From NCBI GenBank assembly GCA_910575105.1, contig CAJTDK010000017.1, positions 1 to 64,000 of the forward strand: a DNA stretch of 64,000 nucleotides, given 5' to 3'. The number at the start of each line of letters is the position of its first letter. The first letter of the stretch is position 1. Made by a program: the position numbers and the translations under genes. This stretch comes from Lachnospiraceae bacterium. Its GTDB lineage: Bacteria; Bacillota; Clostridia; Lachnospirales; Lachnospiraceae. The notes under the pieces are model-generated. The model was not told the DNA's origin. It saw nothing but the letters and a program-made list of their open reading frames with translations, and did no database searches. Below, in pieces: positions 34,422 through 45,383 of the stretch.

Positions 34422-35702
34422 TTATGAAATGTTGGCTTTTGTCTTATGATATTCCCAGATTTTCTCAAATCCTCCCGGCGTTTCCATCAGAAGCTTCGTC
34501 CCTTCCGCCATGCATCTGGCGGCGTACAGCATCCCTTTTTGCCCGATGCTCATGCCGGCCTGCTTCGCCGCTGCCCAGTGGTGGAGAGGAGTGCCTTTGC
34601 ACATGGCGGCGGCGCTGATAGTGATGAGCGGTACGGTGTGGCTGACTTCTGAGGCGTCGGTTCCTATGGCGATAGGCACAGGCGCGGCTTCAAGAGGCTC
34701 TAATCCCGAAAAATAGTTCCCATTGTTTGAGAAGCCTGACTCCTTAGAGATCTCTGCGGCGAAATTAAGCTCTTCTTTTGTATATTCCGGTGTGGGGATC
34801 CGGGTCATCGCCTGGTAATAGATTTCCGCAAGAGGACGGTTGACCTTCATCTCCTTGCAGCACTTGACAAGCTCGATGTCCACGGTCGTACCGGTCATCA
34901 ATGCAGCACCTCTTGCGCAGTCGTCCACGCGCCTGCTGGCGTCTTCCGTGCGGGAGCGCTTAGAAGAGCGGATGAAGTAATTGGTCTTGGCGTAGTCGGC
35001 GACGACATTGGCGGGGATGCCGTTATCAATGTAGGCATAATGCATCCGCACATCCCCTGGCACGTGCTCCCTTAAGTAATTCACGCCGATATTCATCAGC
35101 TCCGCCGCGTCCAGTGCGCTCCTTCCCTCCTCGGGAGATTTGGAGGCATGGGCGCTGATGCCGTGGAAGGTATAATTTTTAATGTCCTGGGACTGCCAGA
35201 TATCATTGCTGATCCGGTTCCGGTCAAAGGGATGCCACGTCACCGCCACAGAGAGGTCGTCAAAAACGCCGGCTTTGTCCATCACGATCTTGCCGGACAT
35301 GATCTCTTCGGCCGGGCATCCGTATACACGGATCGTCCCAGCGGCCTGATGCGTCTCCATGTCAGCCTTCAGGGCGCAGGCAGCAGCGCACACTGCAGTT
35401 CCGAGCAGATTGTGCCCGCAGGCATGCCCGGCTCCGGAGAGGGCGTCATATTCCGCGAGAAAGCCGATAACGGGCGCGCCCTCTCCCCAGGATGCCGTGA
35501 AAGCGGTGGAGATTCCCGCAGTGCCCGCGGAGACAGAAAAACCCTGTGACTTTAGGTAATCTGATAGGCAGCGGGAGGACAGGACCTCTTCGTACGCAAG
35601 CTCCGGATGCCGGAAGATGTAATCGGCAGTCTGGATAAGCTCTGGCTCATGATGTGCGATCCATTGTTCAATGACCGATGTATCTGAGTTTATGCTGTTC
35701 AT
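34422..35702 (-). CDS. M20-family amidohydrolase, AbgB-like
   Basis: A 426-residue metal-dependent amidohydrolase. The metal ligands are seen in GAGHACGHNLLG and PAEEIMSGK, and HGISAHAS in the dimerisation domain; overall it matches p-aminobenzoyl-glutamate hydrolase subunit B and related aminoacylases. The ATG at 35702 lies behind AAAGGAGATATCA; the extension to 35789 would overlap the neighbour and has no site. It probably hydrolyses an N-acyl or amide bond of a small substrate. Adjacent PF14196-type hydrolase and a transporter suggest a salvage cluster. Confidence 0.88.
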   Translation of the reverse strand: MNSINSDTSVIEQWIAHHEPELIQTADYIFRHPELAYEEVLSSRCLSDYLKSQGFSVSAGTAGISTAFTASWGEGAPVIGFLAEYDALSGAGHACGHNLLGTAVCAAACALKADMETHQAAGTIRVYGCPAEEIMSGKIVMDKAGVFDDLSVAVTWHPFDRNRISNDIWQSQDIKNYTFHGISAHASKSPEEGRSALDAAELMNIGVNYLREHVPGDVRMHYAYIDNGIPANVVADYAKTNYFIRSSKRSRTEDASRRVDDCARGAALMTGTTVDIELVKCCKEMKVNRPLAEIYYQAMTRIPTPEYTKEELNFAAEISKESGFSNNGNYFSGLEPLEAAPVPIAIGTDASEVSHTVPLITISAAAMCKGTPLHHWAAAKQAGMSIGQKGMLYAARCMAEGTKLLMETPGGFEKIWEYHKTKANIS

Positions 35703-35788
35703 TGATATCTCCTTTCCTGTTGTCACTGTATGTTCCGGGACTTTGCACTTGCTGCAAAGTCCGTAAGAACGCGTATATCCGGCTGGCA

Positions 35789-36493
35789 TTAAAATTCCGA
35801 AGGGTCTACGGAATCTAAAATGTCCAGATATTCCTGCCCGAAGGTGTCCGCGTAGTCCTCAAGCGCCAGTCCGACGGTCCGTTCGCCCTCTGCCCCAAGC
35901 AGTCTGATCAGTGTCTTGCTGAGTGTGTGCTTAAGGTGAGCCGTGTGAAAAGTGAAATCCTTCATGCAGGAAGTGCCAAGCTCCTTTTTCTTCTCAGCAA
36001 GCGCACTTACCTCCTCCGGTGTCAGCGGGTATCCCCAGTCGAACTCGCACCGTTTGCCGCCGAAGCTTAAAGAAGTGGAGACCGGCGTGCAGACAAAATC
36101 AGGACGGAAGCCCTGATAGACAGCATTGTCCACATTTATGCAGTAATATTTGCCGTATTCGGTGATGCCGTGCTTCTTCCATGCGTCGCACCACGCGCAT
36201 TTGGAGATGTATGTCCGCAGGGTTGGCTCGGTACGGAGCTGCCCGAACTCCATCTGCCCGTCGTAATCCGGCTTCCATTCGCCGTATGCCTGGTTGGTCA
36301 TGGTAGTAAGCTCATCGCCGTGAGCCAGCGCATTCGCCGCCATGCGCGCGCCGCGTTCATTTCCATAGGCGGTCATGCCAGTTAGGACAGCCTCCTTTCC
36401 TTCCTCGCCGCACCGTTCGATGGCGTGTTTCGCAAGAAATGCAAACAGCATGGCGTGATGTTCTATTTTGCAGGTTACTGATTCATTTGCCAT
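35789..36493 (-). CDS. L-2-amino-thiazoline-4-carboxylate hydrolase-like protein (PF14196 type)
   Basis: A 234-residue member of the ATC_hydrolase family: conserved CAWCDAWKKHG, EYGKYYCINVDNAVYQGF and KRCEFDWG. Named members open the thiazoline ring of ATC on the way to L-cysteine, but most relatives in gut anaerobes are uncharacterised. AAAGGAGTAATC precedes the ATG at 36493, and a consensus-like promoter lies 40-70 bases upstream. It heads a minus-strand operon with the M20 amidohydrolase and proC. Confidence 0.78.
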   Translation of the reverse strand: MANESVTCKIEHHAMLFAFLAKHAIERCGEEGKEAVLTGMTAYGNERGARMAANALAHGDELTTMTNQAYGEWKPDYDGQMEFGQLRTEPTLRTYISKCAWCDAWKKHGITEYGKYYCINVDNAVYQGFRPDFVCTPVSTSLSFGGKRCEFDWGYPLTPEEVSALAEKKKELGTSCMKDFTFHTAHLKHTLSKTLIRLLGAEGERTVGLALEDYADTFGQEYLDILDSVDPSEF

Positions 36494-36533
36494 AATTTCA
36501 GATTACTCCTTTCGCATATATTGAAAGTCTGGT

Positions 36534-36563
36534 ATTATCTTACAGTATACTACAGCTTGTCAA
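36534..36563 (-). promoter_or_regulatory. Promoter of the PF14196-type operon
   Basis: On the minus strand TTGACA (36563-36558), an 18-bp spacer and GATAAT (36539-36534). Confidence 0.7.
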
Positions 36564-36702
36564 AAATTGCATTACCGCAGGAATAAAAAATAGCAGCGCA
36601 TAAAGTGCCGGGAAACAGAAAATAATATGAAAAGTTTCTTTTTCAAAGAGATAGAGCGAGGTTGCTGCTCGCGGAGCGGACGGCAACAGAGTGAGGTGGT
36701 AT

Positions 36703-38682
<1,980 letters not shown>

Positions 38683-38738
38683 TAAAGGAACTTTGCAGCA
38701 GTAAAAGCCTCAGTTTACACCAAAAACTACAAAAGATA

Positions 38739-38807
38739 TTACTGTTCACTTTTGGATCGGTTTCTCATGGTTTGTGCAGGATATGCGCAAACCTATGTGA
38801 ACAGTGA
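38739..38807. repeat. Nested inverted repeat with TGAACAGT arms
   Basis: ACTGTTCAC (38741-38749) pairs with GTGAACAGT (38797-38805), and inside it GGTTTGTGC (38769-38777) with GCGCAAACC (38785-38793). It contains the TGAACAGT core found at 15868 and 18292. There is no T-run. The rest of 38683-38868 shows no gene. Confidence 0.6.
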
Positions 38808-38868
38808 CCAAAAGAAGGGGCATTATTTGTAAAAATATAGAAATAATTAACAAATTTAAAAAAACCCC

Positions 38869-38897
38869 TTGCAATCAGAAAAAAACTGTTATATAAT
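38869..38897 (+). promoter_or_regulatory. Promoter of tRNA-Lys
   Basis: TTGCAA (38869-38874), a 17-bp spacer and TATAAT (38892-38897), 40 bases before the tRNA. Confidence 0.8.
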
Positions 38898-38937
38898 ATC
38901 ACTTGCGTTGAGGAAATAAGAAAAACTTAAGAAATGC

Positions 38938-39010
38938 GCGCGATTAGCTCAGTTGGTAGAGCACCTGACTCTTAATCAGGGTGTCCAGGGTTCGAGCCCC
39001 TGATCGCGCA
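38938..39010 (+). tRNA. tRNA-Lys (anticodon CUU)
   Basis: The acceptor stem GCGCGAT pairs with ATCGCGC plus discriminator A; D-arm AGCTCAGTTGGTAGAGC; anticodon loop CTCTTAA gives CTT; T-arm GGTTCGAGCCC. 73 bases, CCA not encoded. Confidence 0.97.
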
Positions 39011-39013
39011 GTG

Positions 39014-39061
39014 AAATCACTGTTTTTGATGTACAAGGCATCGGGGATGGTGATTTTTTTT
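39014..39061 (+). terminator. Terminator of tRNA-Lys
   Basis: AAATCAC (39014-39020) pairs with GTGATTT (39050-39056), with an inner GATG/CATC, then a run of T. Just beyond lies a perfect 12-bp palindrome TGTACTAGTACA at about 39060-39071. Confidence 0.7.
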
Positions 39062-39196
39062 GTACTAGTACAGCGAAAGATAAGTATCTAGCTTTTTGAT
39101 GTACTAGTTAACCGATGCAGAACAAGAGAAAGAGTATAACAGCTCAGGTGCTCAAAGGGAGCGGAAAGATAGATCCCGCTCCCTTTTTAGATAGAT

Positions 39197-40351
39197 TTAA
39201 CGCTGTACGAATGGCGGCGCTGTCTTTCCTTTCATATCGAACGCCGTGCCGAAGAGATTCATGATCCGGCAGCTTTCCGTTATCGCATAGTACCTGCTGC
39301 GGCCTTTTGAATTCTGGTACGCATGGAACCAGTTTAAGCCGATGAACATGGTAAACAGGAAGAAGCCGATAAAGGATGCCGTCCACAGGCCGCTGAGCGT
39401 ACCTCCCAGAAGTGTCATGACCGCGGTATAGATGACCGCCGTGATGACCACGTACCGGGCCTTTGAGAAAAAGCAGCGCCATGTCCTAGTTAATAAGAAC
39501 AGCACGATCACATAAGCCGTAATCATCAGCCAGAAGGCTCCCAGATGGGCTCCATTGACAGAAGAATTCCTGAAATTTCCGTCAATTCTGATGAAGGTGG
39601 TCGTGATGATATAGACAGCCGCAAGCAAGGGACTTAAGTTCAGCGCGCATATATGGAAGATTACCGCCTGTACTTTCGTGTTTGCTGAAAAATACATGAC
39701 CACGTAGCACACGACCGATAAGAACAGCGGAATGATAAAAACACTGTCAAAAGTAATTGCAAACGGCGCCCACTGCTGCGAAAGTCCAATGGAGCCGACC
39801 AGATCTTCCGGGTTAAAGGCATCGCCCGAATAGGAAAGCATCCAGTTGCCAAAGATAAATGAAACGATGGCGCATAAGAGATATCCCCAGGAAAGCATCA
39901 GAGTCAGGTTCTTATTGAATTGTTTCGGTGACAGGATCTCCTTCGTAATATCTTCCTTTATGACTTTTGCAAGCTGCTCGCCCCAGGAAGCCTCATCCTC
40001 CTCCAGAACAGATGCCGATAAAGAGTCTAAGGGGAGATGGCACTGGCGCAGATTTTCACATACACGCTTTATGGCCTCCAGATCCTTTTCCTCCTCTTCC
40101 AATAATTTAAGGCGGTTTGCCATGACATGATCAAGAGTGACCTTTTCGTCCTTTAATTCCCGGATGTCGGAGATCGGGACTCCCAGAACTCTTAATACCT
40201 TGATCCGCTCAAGCTGCTCCACATCCTGCTCGGAATAATCGCGGTAATTATTCGTATCATTTCTCTTTGGGGAGATGAGTCCTTCATTTTCATAATATCT
40301 GATATTTGCTTTTGTAATACCTACTAGTTTTTCTACATCTTTAATCGTCAT
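39197..40351 (-). CDS. MerR-type regulator fused to a six-helix membrane domain
   Basis: A 384-residue protein. Residues 1-68 are a typical MerR winged helix (TIKDVEKLVGITKANIRYYE, NNYRDYSEQDVEQLERI). Residues 70-105 form a coiled coil, as in MerR dimers. From about 135 a hydrophobic domain begins with KEILSPKQFNK and has roughly six helices (near 152-172, 195-221, 227-252, 269-288, 298-321, 325-343), ending with a conserved ESCRIMNLFGTAFDMKGKTA tail. The same membrane domain occurs as a separate protein at 45514. AAAGGAGGAC precedes the ATG. The fusion implies a regulator held in the membrane and responding to something there. Its own promoter (40443-40473) has the MerR 19-bp spacer. Confidence 0.88.
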   Translation of the reverse strand: MTIKDVEKLVGITKANIRYYENEGLISPKRNDTNNYRDYSEQDVEQLERIKVLRVLGVPISDIRELKDEKVTLDHVMANRLKLLEEEEKDLEAIKRVCENLRQCHLPLDSLSASVLEEDEASWGEQLAKVIKEDITKEILSPKQFNKNLTLMLSWGYLLCAIVSFIFGNWMLSYSGDAFNPEDLVGSIGLSQQWAPFAITFDSVFIIPLFLSVVCYVVMYFSANTKVQAVIFHICALNLSPLLAAVYIITTTFIRIDGNFRNSSVNGAHLGAFWLMITAYVIVLFLLTRTWRCFFSKARYVVITAVIYTAVMTLLGGTLSGLWTASFIGFFLFTMFIGLNWFHAYQNSKGRSRYYAITESCRIMNLFGTAFDMKGKTAPPFVQR

Positions 40352-40442
40352 GATGATGTCCTCCTTTGGTGTATAATATTAATTTGCCTCCACTCCTTTT
40401 GTTATTGTGAAATCAACAAGTGCTTCAGTGGATTATGCGGTG

Positions 40443-40473
40443 AGTATAAGGCTTCAAGTAGCTTTAATGTCAA
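40443..40473 (-). promoter_or_regulatory. MerR-type promoter of the MerR-membrane gene
   Basis: On the minus strand TTGACA (40473-40468), a 19-bp spacer and TATACT (40448-40443). The spacer contains TTAAAG, three bases, CTTGAA, a dyad almost the same as that at 45387-45407. A 19-bp spacer is the hallmark of promoters twisted open by MerR proteins, so autoregulation is likely. Confidence 0.75.
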
Positions 40474-40511
40474 TACTTTATCCCAATTTTCTTGAAAAAA
40501 AGAAAAAAATA

Positions 40512-40540
40512 TTGCGATATCCTTGAATCTGATGTAATAT
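40512..40540 (+). promoter_or_regulatory. Promoter upstream of PadR gene 1
   Basis: TTGCGA (40512-40517), a 17-bp spacer ending GATG, and TAATAT (40535-40540). The same GATG-TAATAT junction is found in the promoter of PadR gene 2. It lies 124 bases before the start codon. Confidence 0.55.
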
Positions 40541-40663
40541 GGACGTAACGGCACCCGATATATATTGAATAGATACACATTGCGACAGCCGATGTCAGGT
40601 GATGTCCGCAGGACAAAGATCAGACCGCCGGGCAAAGCAGTCAGTAAAGGAAAGGTGAATAAT

Positions 40664-40987
40664 ATGGCAGTAAGTAAGAATCAGGTTTCCGGAAATACTT
40701 CTATGCTGATCCTGAAGCTTTTATCGGAAAAGGATATGTACGGATATGAGATGATCGACACATTGTCAAAGCGTTCCAATAATGTATTTGAACTTAAGGT
40801 AGGTACGCTCTACCCGCTGCTCCACAGTCTGGTGCAGGGCGGTTATCTGAACAGCTATGACCAGCAGGTGAACGGCAAGCTCCGCAAATATTACCAGATC
40901 ACGCCCGGAGGGAGGAAATATCTCGACAGGATGATCGAAGAGTGGACGGCTTATGCCGGCGCAGTAGGTGTGATGCTGGGCGTGTAG
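40664..40987 (+). CDS. PadR-family transcriptional regulator 1
   Basis: A 107-residue winged-helix PadR protein: LILKLLSEKDMYGYEMIDTL, then FELKVGTLYPLLHSLVQGGY and KLRKYYQITPGGRKYL. It is a close paralogue of the protein at 46599; the segment from EKDMYGYEM through SKRSNN is identical. AAAGGAAAGGTG precedes ATG 40664. PadR 2 is coupled to a membrane protein gene, whereas this one is followed by a LytTR two-component pair. Confidence 0.93.
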   Translation: MAVSKNQVSGNTSMLILKLLSEKDMYGYEMIDTLSKRSNNVFELKVGTLYPLLHSLVQGGYLNSYDQQVNGKLRKYYQITPGGRKYLDRMIEEWTAYAGAVGVMLGV

Positions 40988-41055
40988 GCGCATATATTGT
41001 ATATACAGATTTTTCAGTATACCAGAACATGACATGACTGGCAGGAGGATACGGG

Positions 41056-41838
41056 ATGATTGATATATATCTGTGTGAGGATGAGCTGTCTCAGCTTAAT
41101 TATTTTAAAAATGTCATCGGGGCTTTCGTGAAAGAGAACGGTATACAGGCGGAGATTGTCTCAGCGAGATGTAATCCGCTGCTTACGGTCAATGATTTTA
41201 TAAATGGCGGCGGGAATACTGCGCTGTTTTTCCTTGATGTCGAACTTAAAGGATACGAGATAGACGGCTTCGGGCTGGCGAGGAAGCTTAAGAAGCAGAA
41301 TAAAGAAATGTATGTCGTATTTCTGACCTCCCAGGAGGATCTGGCGTTTCGGGCGTTTGAATACCAGCTTGAGCCGCTCGACTATATTATCAAGAAACCG
41401 GAATACTTCCTTTCTGACAGGCTTGGCAAGGAAGTGAAGGCGAGGATGGAGCATATATTCGAAAGGATAGAGCTGTTCCGGCAGAAAAAGAAAAATAATA
41501 TCTCGATATCAGCAGGCAGCAGGATTGTAGAGGTTAACAGGGATGATATCCTGTTCATTCAGGCGGTTAAGGGCAGTCATCAGATAGAGATCTATCTGCC
41601 TTACAAGAAGCTGACCATGCGGCAGTCGCTGAAAAATATCAGCGGGCTGCTGGATGAATCGTTTGTCTTTATCAGTAAGTCCTGTATTGTCCAGAAAAAT
41701 AAGATTCAGGAGGTAGACAGGAAAGAGCGCAGGGTGCATTTGGAAGGCGGATATGATCTGGAAGTGTCATACCGTGAGATTAAGGGACTGTGCGAGCTGA
41801 TGAAGGCGGCGGATAATTATGGGCTGGCTGTCCAGTAG
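41056..41838 (+). CDS. LytTR-family response regulator (AgrA/ComE type)
   Basis: A 260-residue regulator: receiver domain 1-130 (IYLCEDELSQL, acceptor in LFFLDVELKG, KKPEYF) and a LytTR DNA-binding domain 145-245 (SRIVEVNRDDILFIQAVKG, FISKSCIVQKNKI). AgrA-type regulators usually control peptide-signalling or bacteriocin export genes. GGCAGGAGG precedes ATG 41056. The GHKL kinase gene starts 14 bases after its stop. Confidence 0.92.
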   Translation: MIDIYLCEDELSQLNYFKNVIGAFVKENGIQAEIVSARCNPLLTVNDFINGGGNTALFFLDVELKGYEIDGFGLARKLKKQNKEMYVVFLTSQEDLAFRAFEYQLEPLDYIIKKPEYFLSDRLGKEVKARMEHIFERIELFRQKKKNNISISAGSRIVEVNRDDILFIQAVKGSHQIEIYLPYKKLTMRQSLKNISGLLDESFVFISKSCIVQKNKIQEVDRKERRVHLEGGYDLEVSYREIKGLCELMKAADNYGLAVQ

Positions 41839-41851
41839 GGGGGGCTTGAAG

Positions 41852-43153
41852 ATGAGAATGCTGATATCATGTATGTTTTCCGCGGTGATGATTACGATGT
41901 CGGCAACGATGCTGGCGCCGGAAAGGCTTAGTCGGTTAAAGACAGTAATTATCGGCAGCTACATATTTGTGCTGGCGGCTGCAGGGAACTTATACGGGCA
42001 GATTGTTGGAGTTCCTATGGCCGCAGGTCTGTTTTTGCTGATTATCGCAATGTCGGAAAGGTACCGGCTGGAGAACGGGATTATGGCGGCGATTGGGTAT
42101 CTTCTGAATATGCTGTGCAATAACCTGTTCTGCCTGGGGATCGTGTCTTTGATTAAGCTGCCTCTGGACGAGTTCAATAACCGTTATGGAGAATTGTTCT
42201 GGAGTATATATACCGTGTTTCTGTGGCTGTTTCTGCGGACGCTTCGGTATATCCTGTATGAAAAGCTGAATCTTGCCGGGCAGATTGGCAGTATCGCTCC
42301 TGCAATCCGTTATGGGATGCTTGCCAACGGAGCGATTTATACAAGTATCTTCCTGATCACCATATCATTAGGGGAAAATGCAGGATACAGTGCCCGTGCT
42401 TTGGGGTTCAACTGTATATTGTTTTTTGTCTGTATGCTGGCCAGCAGTCTGCTGATCATCATCAGCGCTTCCGGCATCCGGTCTGCCGAACAGAAGAAGG
42501 CAGAGGAGTACCAGAAAGAGATCACGGAGAACTATGTTGAAAGCATGGAGCATATGGTGGATGAGCTGAGGGCGTTTAAACATGATTATAAAAATATCAT
42601 TGCGCAGATGGCGGGATATATCCGTGAAGGGGATATCGGAAAGCTTCGGGAATATTACCAGAAAGTGTCGCAGACAGAGGGGATGGATTACGATAAGGAG
42701 ATGTATATCTGGAGGAGCCTGAGAAATATACAGCCTATGGAGATAAAGGGTGTCCTGTATGAGAAGATCTTGCGGGCGCTCAGCAAAGGCATCGAACCGG
42801 AGGTTAAGATCGGAGACGGGCTTGAGGTCGCGTATCCGGATATTCAGGTAATTAATCGGATGCTTGGCATTTTTATCGACAATGCTATAGAGGCGGCAGC
42901 AGAAACGGAAGAACAAAAGCTGGTCATCGAAGCGCAGAGCGCAGACGGCGGCCCGGTATTTTCTGTCGCCAATACCTGTAGGGAGCTGCCCGATCTGTCA
43001 AAGATATTCCAGAAAGGATTTTCGACAAAAGGAGATGGAAGAGGCATGGGCTTATATTGGGTGAAAAATGCGTTGAAGGAAAGGGAAGAGCTGATCCATG
43101 AGGTGTCTGTGGAGGGCGGGATGGTAATACAGCGGCTGGAGCTGCCGGCATAA
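41852..43153 (+). CDS. GHKL histidine kinase (AgrC type)
   Basis: A 433-residue kinase with about six membrane helices in the first 200 residues, the phospho-acceptor FKHDYKNIIAQM near residue 240, and a GHKL ATPase domain (FIDNAIEAAAE, KGFSTKGDGRGMGL). The start is ATG 41852; the in-frame TTG at 41819 would overlap the regulator. It pairs with the LytTR regulator. The polytopic N-terminus suggests it senses a peptide, perhaps one exported by the transporter encoded downstream. Confidence 0.9.
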   Translation: MRMLISCMFSAVMITMSATMLAPERLSRLKTVIIGSYIFVLAAAGNLYGQIVGVPMAAGLFLLIIAMSERYRLENGIMAAIGYLLNMLCNNLFCLGIVSLIKLPLDEFNNRYGELFWSIYTVFLWLFLRTLRYILYEKLNLAGQIGSIAPAIRYGMLANGAIYTSIFLITISLGENAGYSARALGFNCILFFVCMLASSLLIIISASGIRSAEQKKAEEYQKEITENYVESMEHMVDELRAFKHDYKNIIAQMAGYIREGDIGKLREYYQKVSQTEGMDYDKEMYIWRSLRNIQPMEIKGVLYEKILRALSKGIEPEVKIGDGLEVAYPDIQVINRMLGIFIDNAIEAAAETEEQKLVIEAQSADGGPVFSVANTCRELPDLSKIFQKGFSTKGDGRGMGLYWVKNALKEREELIHEVSVEGGMVIQRLELPA

Positions 43154-43373
43154 GCCTAAAAAAATAAATGGCGGGATATCTGCAGTATTGTGAATAGAAA
43201 AGTCTTATGAGAGGTCGAAGGGATCTGGAAGTATGCCGGTCATACATTCAGGTCTCTTTTTTATACGTTGGAGCCATTTGCTTGTGAAACGGGATGGTTT
43301 TATCTATTCTGTATACATACACAACAAACAAAATATATAGGCGCGGCAGGCGCATATACGAGGAGGGATTCAC
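43154..43373 (+). promoter_or_regulatory. Intergenic region with promoter for the exporter unit
   Basis: TTGTGA (43282-43287), a 17-bp spacer and TATTCT (43305-43310) lie about 64 bases before the small membrane gene. A composite hairpin with GTATG/CATAC inside and CTCTTTTTTA at its end (about 43210-43263) probably terminates the kinase message. Confidence 0.5.
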
Positions 43374-43637
43374 ATGAAGAAAAAAAGTTTTATAGCAAGA
43401 AGGTGTATGGTTATCCGTAAAATATCTTTAGCGGTATGTGTGGCAGCGACGCTGTGTTTAGCGGGGAAAACAATTCAATTAATGAATTTGTACTTCAGTA
43501 AAGCGTGGTTTACGGCAGCACAGTGGGAAGAAGCTTTCAGGTATCCGGAATGGGCCAAATGCTTATTCGTGATACAGATTTTTTCGTTTATCACTTTTAT
43601 TGCTGTGTCGAGAATAAAAAAGCAGAATTCCATATGA
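43374..43637 (+). CDS. Small two-helix membrane protein
   Basis: An 87-residue protein with a basic start (MKKKSFIARR), one helix at about 15-33 and another near 64-80, ending SRIKKQNSI. CGAGGAGGGATTC precedes the ATG. Its stop overlaps the next start (ATGA), so it is made with the ABC exporter and is probably a subunit or escort of it. No double-glycine leader or cyclic-peptide motif is seen, so it is unlikely to be a signal-peptide precursor. Confidence 0.7.
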   Translation: MKKKSFIARRCMVIRKISLAVCVAATLCLAGKTIQLMNLYFSKAWFTAAQWEEAFRYPEWAKCLFVIQIFSFITFIAVSRIKKQNSI

Positions 43638-45289
43638 GTTCGGAAAAGATAAGCGGAGGTTCAGACTGGCTTCTGGAAAAGGGTGTAGTGAATGCGATCC
43701 GTCTGGCGGCAGAGTTTGGCAAAGGTTATCTGATCATGAGCATTTTCGCAAATGTATTGCAGGGGATGGTTCCGGCCGGATCTGTGATCATTATGCAGGA
43801 GATTACTAAACTGGTTCAGAGCCGGGAAGAGGATTTTCGGGTGATAACGGCATATGCCGTAGGTTTGGCTGGGCTGCATATGCTAGGAGCGGTGATAGAT
43901 CTGCTGTATTCCCGGTATAAAAGTCCGTTCAGGTTGCGCTTCACAGAGAGGATTGGCGTGCGGATGATGAAAAAAGCCCAGCAGCTATCGTTGAGTGATT
44001 TTGAAACTTCGGAAACTTTTGCTGTCATCAGCCGGGCACGGAATCAGGATGGGGAGGATATCCCGGACTGTGTGGATGCGGTGTCCGGCATCCTGAAGCG
44101 GATAGTATCTATCGCAGGTATGATCGGTATCCTTATGGGATTCGACTGGAGGATAGCGGCGGTTATTCTGATGAGCCTCATCGGGAGAGGCAGTGCTTCA
44201 TTATTCATAGGAAAGGAAATGTACGGAGCACGGCCAAACCGGCCAGAGCTTCGGCATCGGGAGAGAGATATCCGTTCCATGGCGATGACAGCCAGGGGGT
44301 ATAAGGACATAAAAGTTCTGGGGATAGGGACAGATTTGTCCGGCAGATACGAAGATACTTTAAAGAAGATAATTTCACAGGAAAATCGAATGTGCAGGAA
44401 AGGACTCTTACCCGGAGTATGTCTTGACTTTCTGGGGTGGATGATTGCCGGGGGAATCTGGGGCTATGTCATATATTCGGGATTTGCCGGGCGGATCCTG
44501 GCTGGTGACGTGATGGTATATATTATCTGTACAGAGAGAATCATGAGCCTGGCAGAGCAGGGGATACTGGTCATCTGTGAGCTTGCCGGGAAGGCTGGGG
44601 GAATTAAGGCGCTGACCGAGTATCTGAATCTGCCGGAAGCAGCGTATATTAATAGAAAAGAGGTTCTGGCTATCCGGAGCATCGAATTTTGCCACGTCTC
44701 ATTCAGATACCCGAATGGGATGTATGCCCTGAAAAATGTCAGCTTTTCCATCCGGCAGGGAGAAGCGGTGGCGCTGGCCGGAGAGGATGGCGCCGGGAAA
44801 TCAACGCTGATCAAGCTTCTGCTGGGGTTGTACGATGAGTATGACGGAGAGATATTTGTTAATGATGTTAATCTAAGGGAGATAGCTGTGGATAGTTATC
44901 GGAAGAAGATCAGCGCAGTATTTCAGGAATCTTATAAATATGAAGCATCCTTGAGGGAAAATACAGCGATCGGCAGATGCCCCGGTGGTCAGCAGTTTTC
45001 CGAGAAAGAGTGGGAGCGGCTGGCAATTGCACGGGCATTTCTTAGGGATGCGGATGTCTATATTTTCGATGAGCCGGACGGGGCGGAGGAAGTATTCAGT
45101 CAGCAGGAGTTTGTCCGGCTGTTAAAAAAGAAAAAGGAACATAAGATTATGATCTGTGCGCTGCATGCGTCTGAAATCTCAGGTGAACTGACCTGGCCGG
45201 CAGATCAAATCATGGTCATGCGGGAAGGGATGGTGGTGTCCTGCCGGAAAGGTTCAAATCTACAGGAGGGCACGCCATCCGAGAGATAA
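43634..45289 (+). CDS. ABC exporter with shortened, atypical ATPase domain
   Basis: A 551-residue half-transporter: an exporter-type membrane part (to about residue 330) and an ATPase domain. Walker A GEDGAGKST, the Q-loop in AVFQES and Walker B VYIFDEP are intact. The helical subdomain is cut: after LRENTAIGR the sequence reaches FSEKEWERLAIARAF within about 15 residues, where relatives have 50-60 more and LSGGQ. The signature is replaced by FSEKE, and the D-loop reads DEPDGAEE. ATG 43634 overlaps the small gene's stop. It may be an inactive or partner-dependent half. Confidence 0.82.
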   Translation: MSSEKISGGSDWLLEKGVVNAIRLAAEFGKGYLIMSIFANVLQGMVPAGSVIIMQEITKLVQSREEDFRVITAYAVGLAGLHMLGAVIDLLYSRYKSPFRLRFTERIGVRMMKKAQQLSLSDFETSETFAVISRARNQDGEDIPDCVDAVSGILKRIVSIAGMIGILMGFDWRIAAVILMSLIGRGSASLFIGKEMYGARPNRPELRHRERDIRSMAMTARGYKDIKVLGIGTDLSGRYEDTLKKIISQENRMCRKGLLPGVCLDFLGWMIAGGIWGYVIYSGFAGRILAGDVMVYIICTERIMSLAEQGILVICELAGKAGGIKALTEYLNLPEAAYINRKEVLAIRSIEFCHVSFRYPNGMYALKNVSFSIRQGEAVALAGEDGAGKSTLIKLLLGLYDEYDGEIFVNDVNLREIAVDSYRKKISAVFQESYKYEASLRENTAIGRCPGGQQFSEKEWERLAIARAFLRDADVYIFDEPDGAEEVFSQQEFVRLLKKKKEHKIMICALHASEISGELTWPADQIMVMREGMVVSCRKGSNLQEGTPSER

Positions 45290-45383
45290 ATTGTAATGAT
45301 AAAGGGGAAAAAGCGAAAAGAAACGATAAAGTTTACCATGAAAAGCAGTAAACCGGATAAAAAGCAAAAATTGAAAGAAAACC

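Noticed and set aside
43374-43637. AgrD-like or bacteriocin precursor peptide next to the LytTR pair and exporter
   Set aside because: It has two membrane helices and no double-glycine, Cys-thiolactone or lanthipeptide features.
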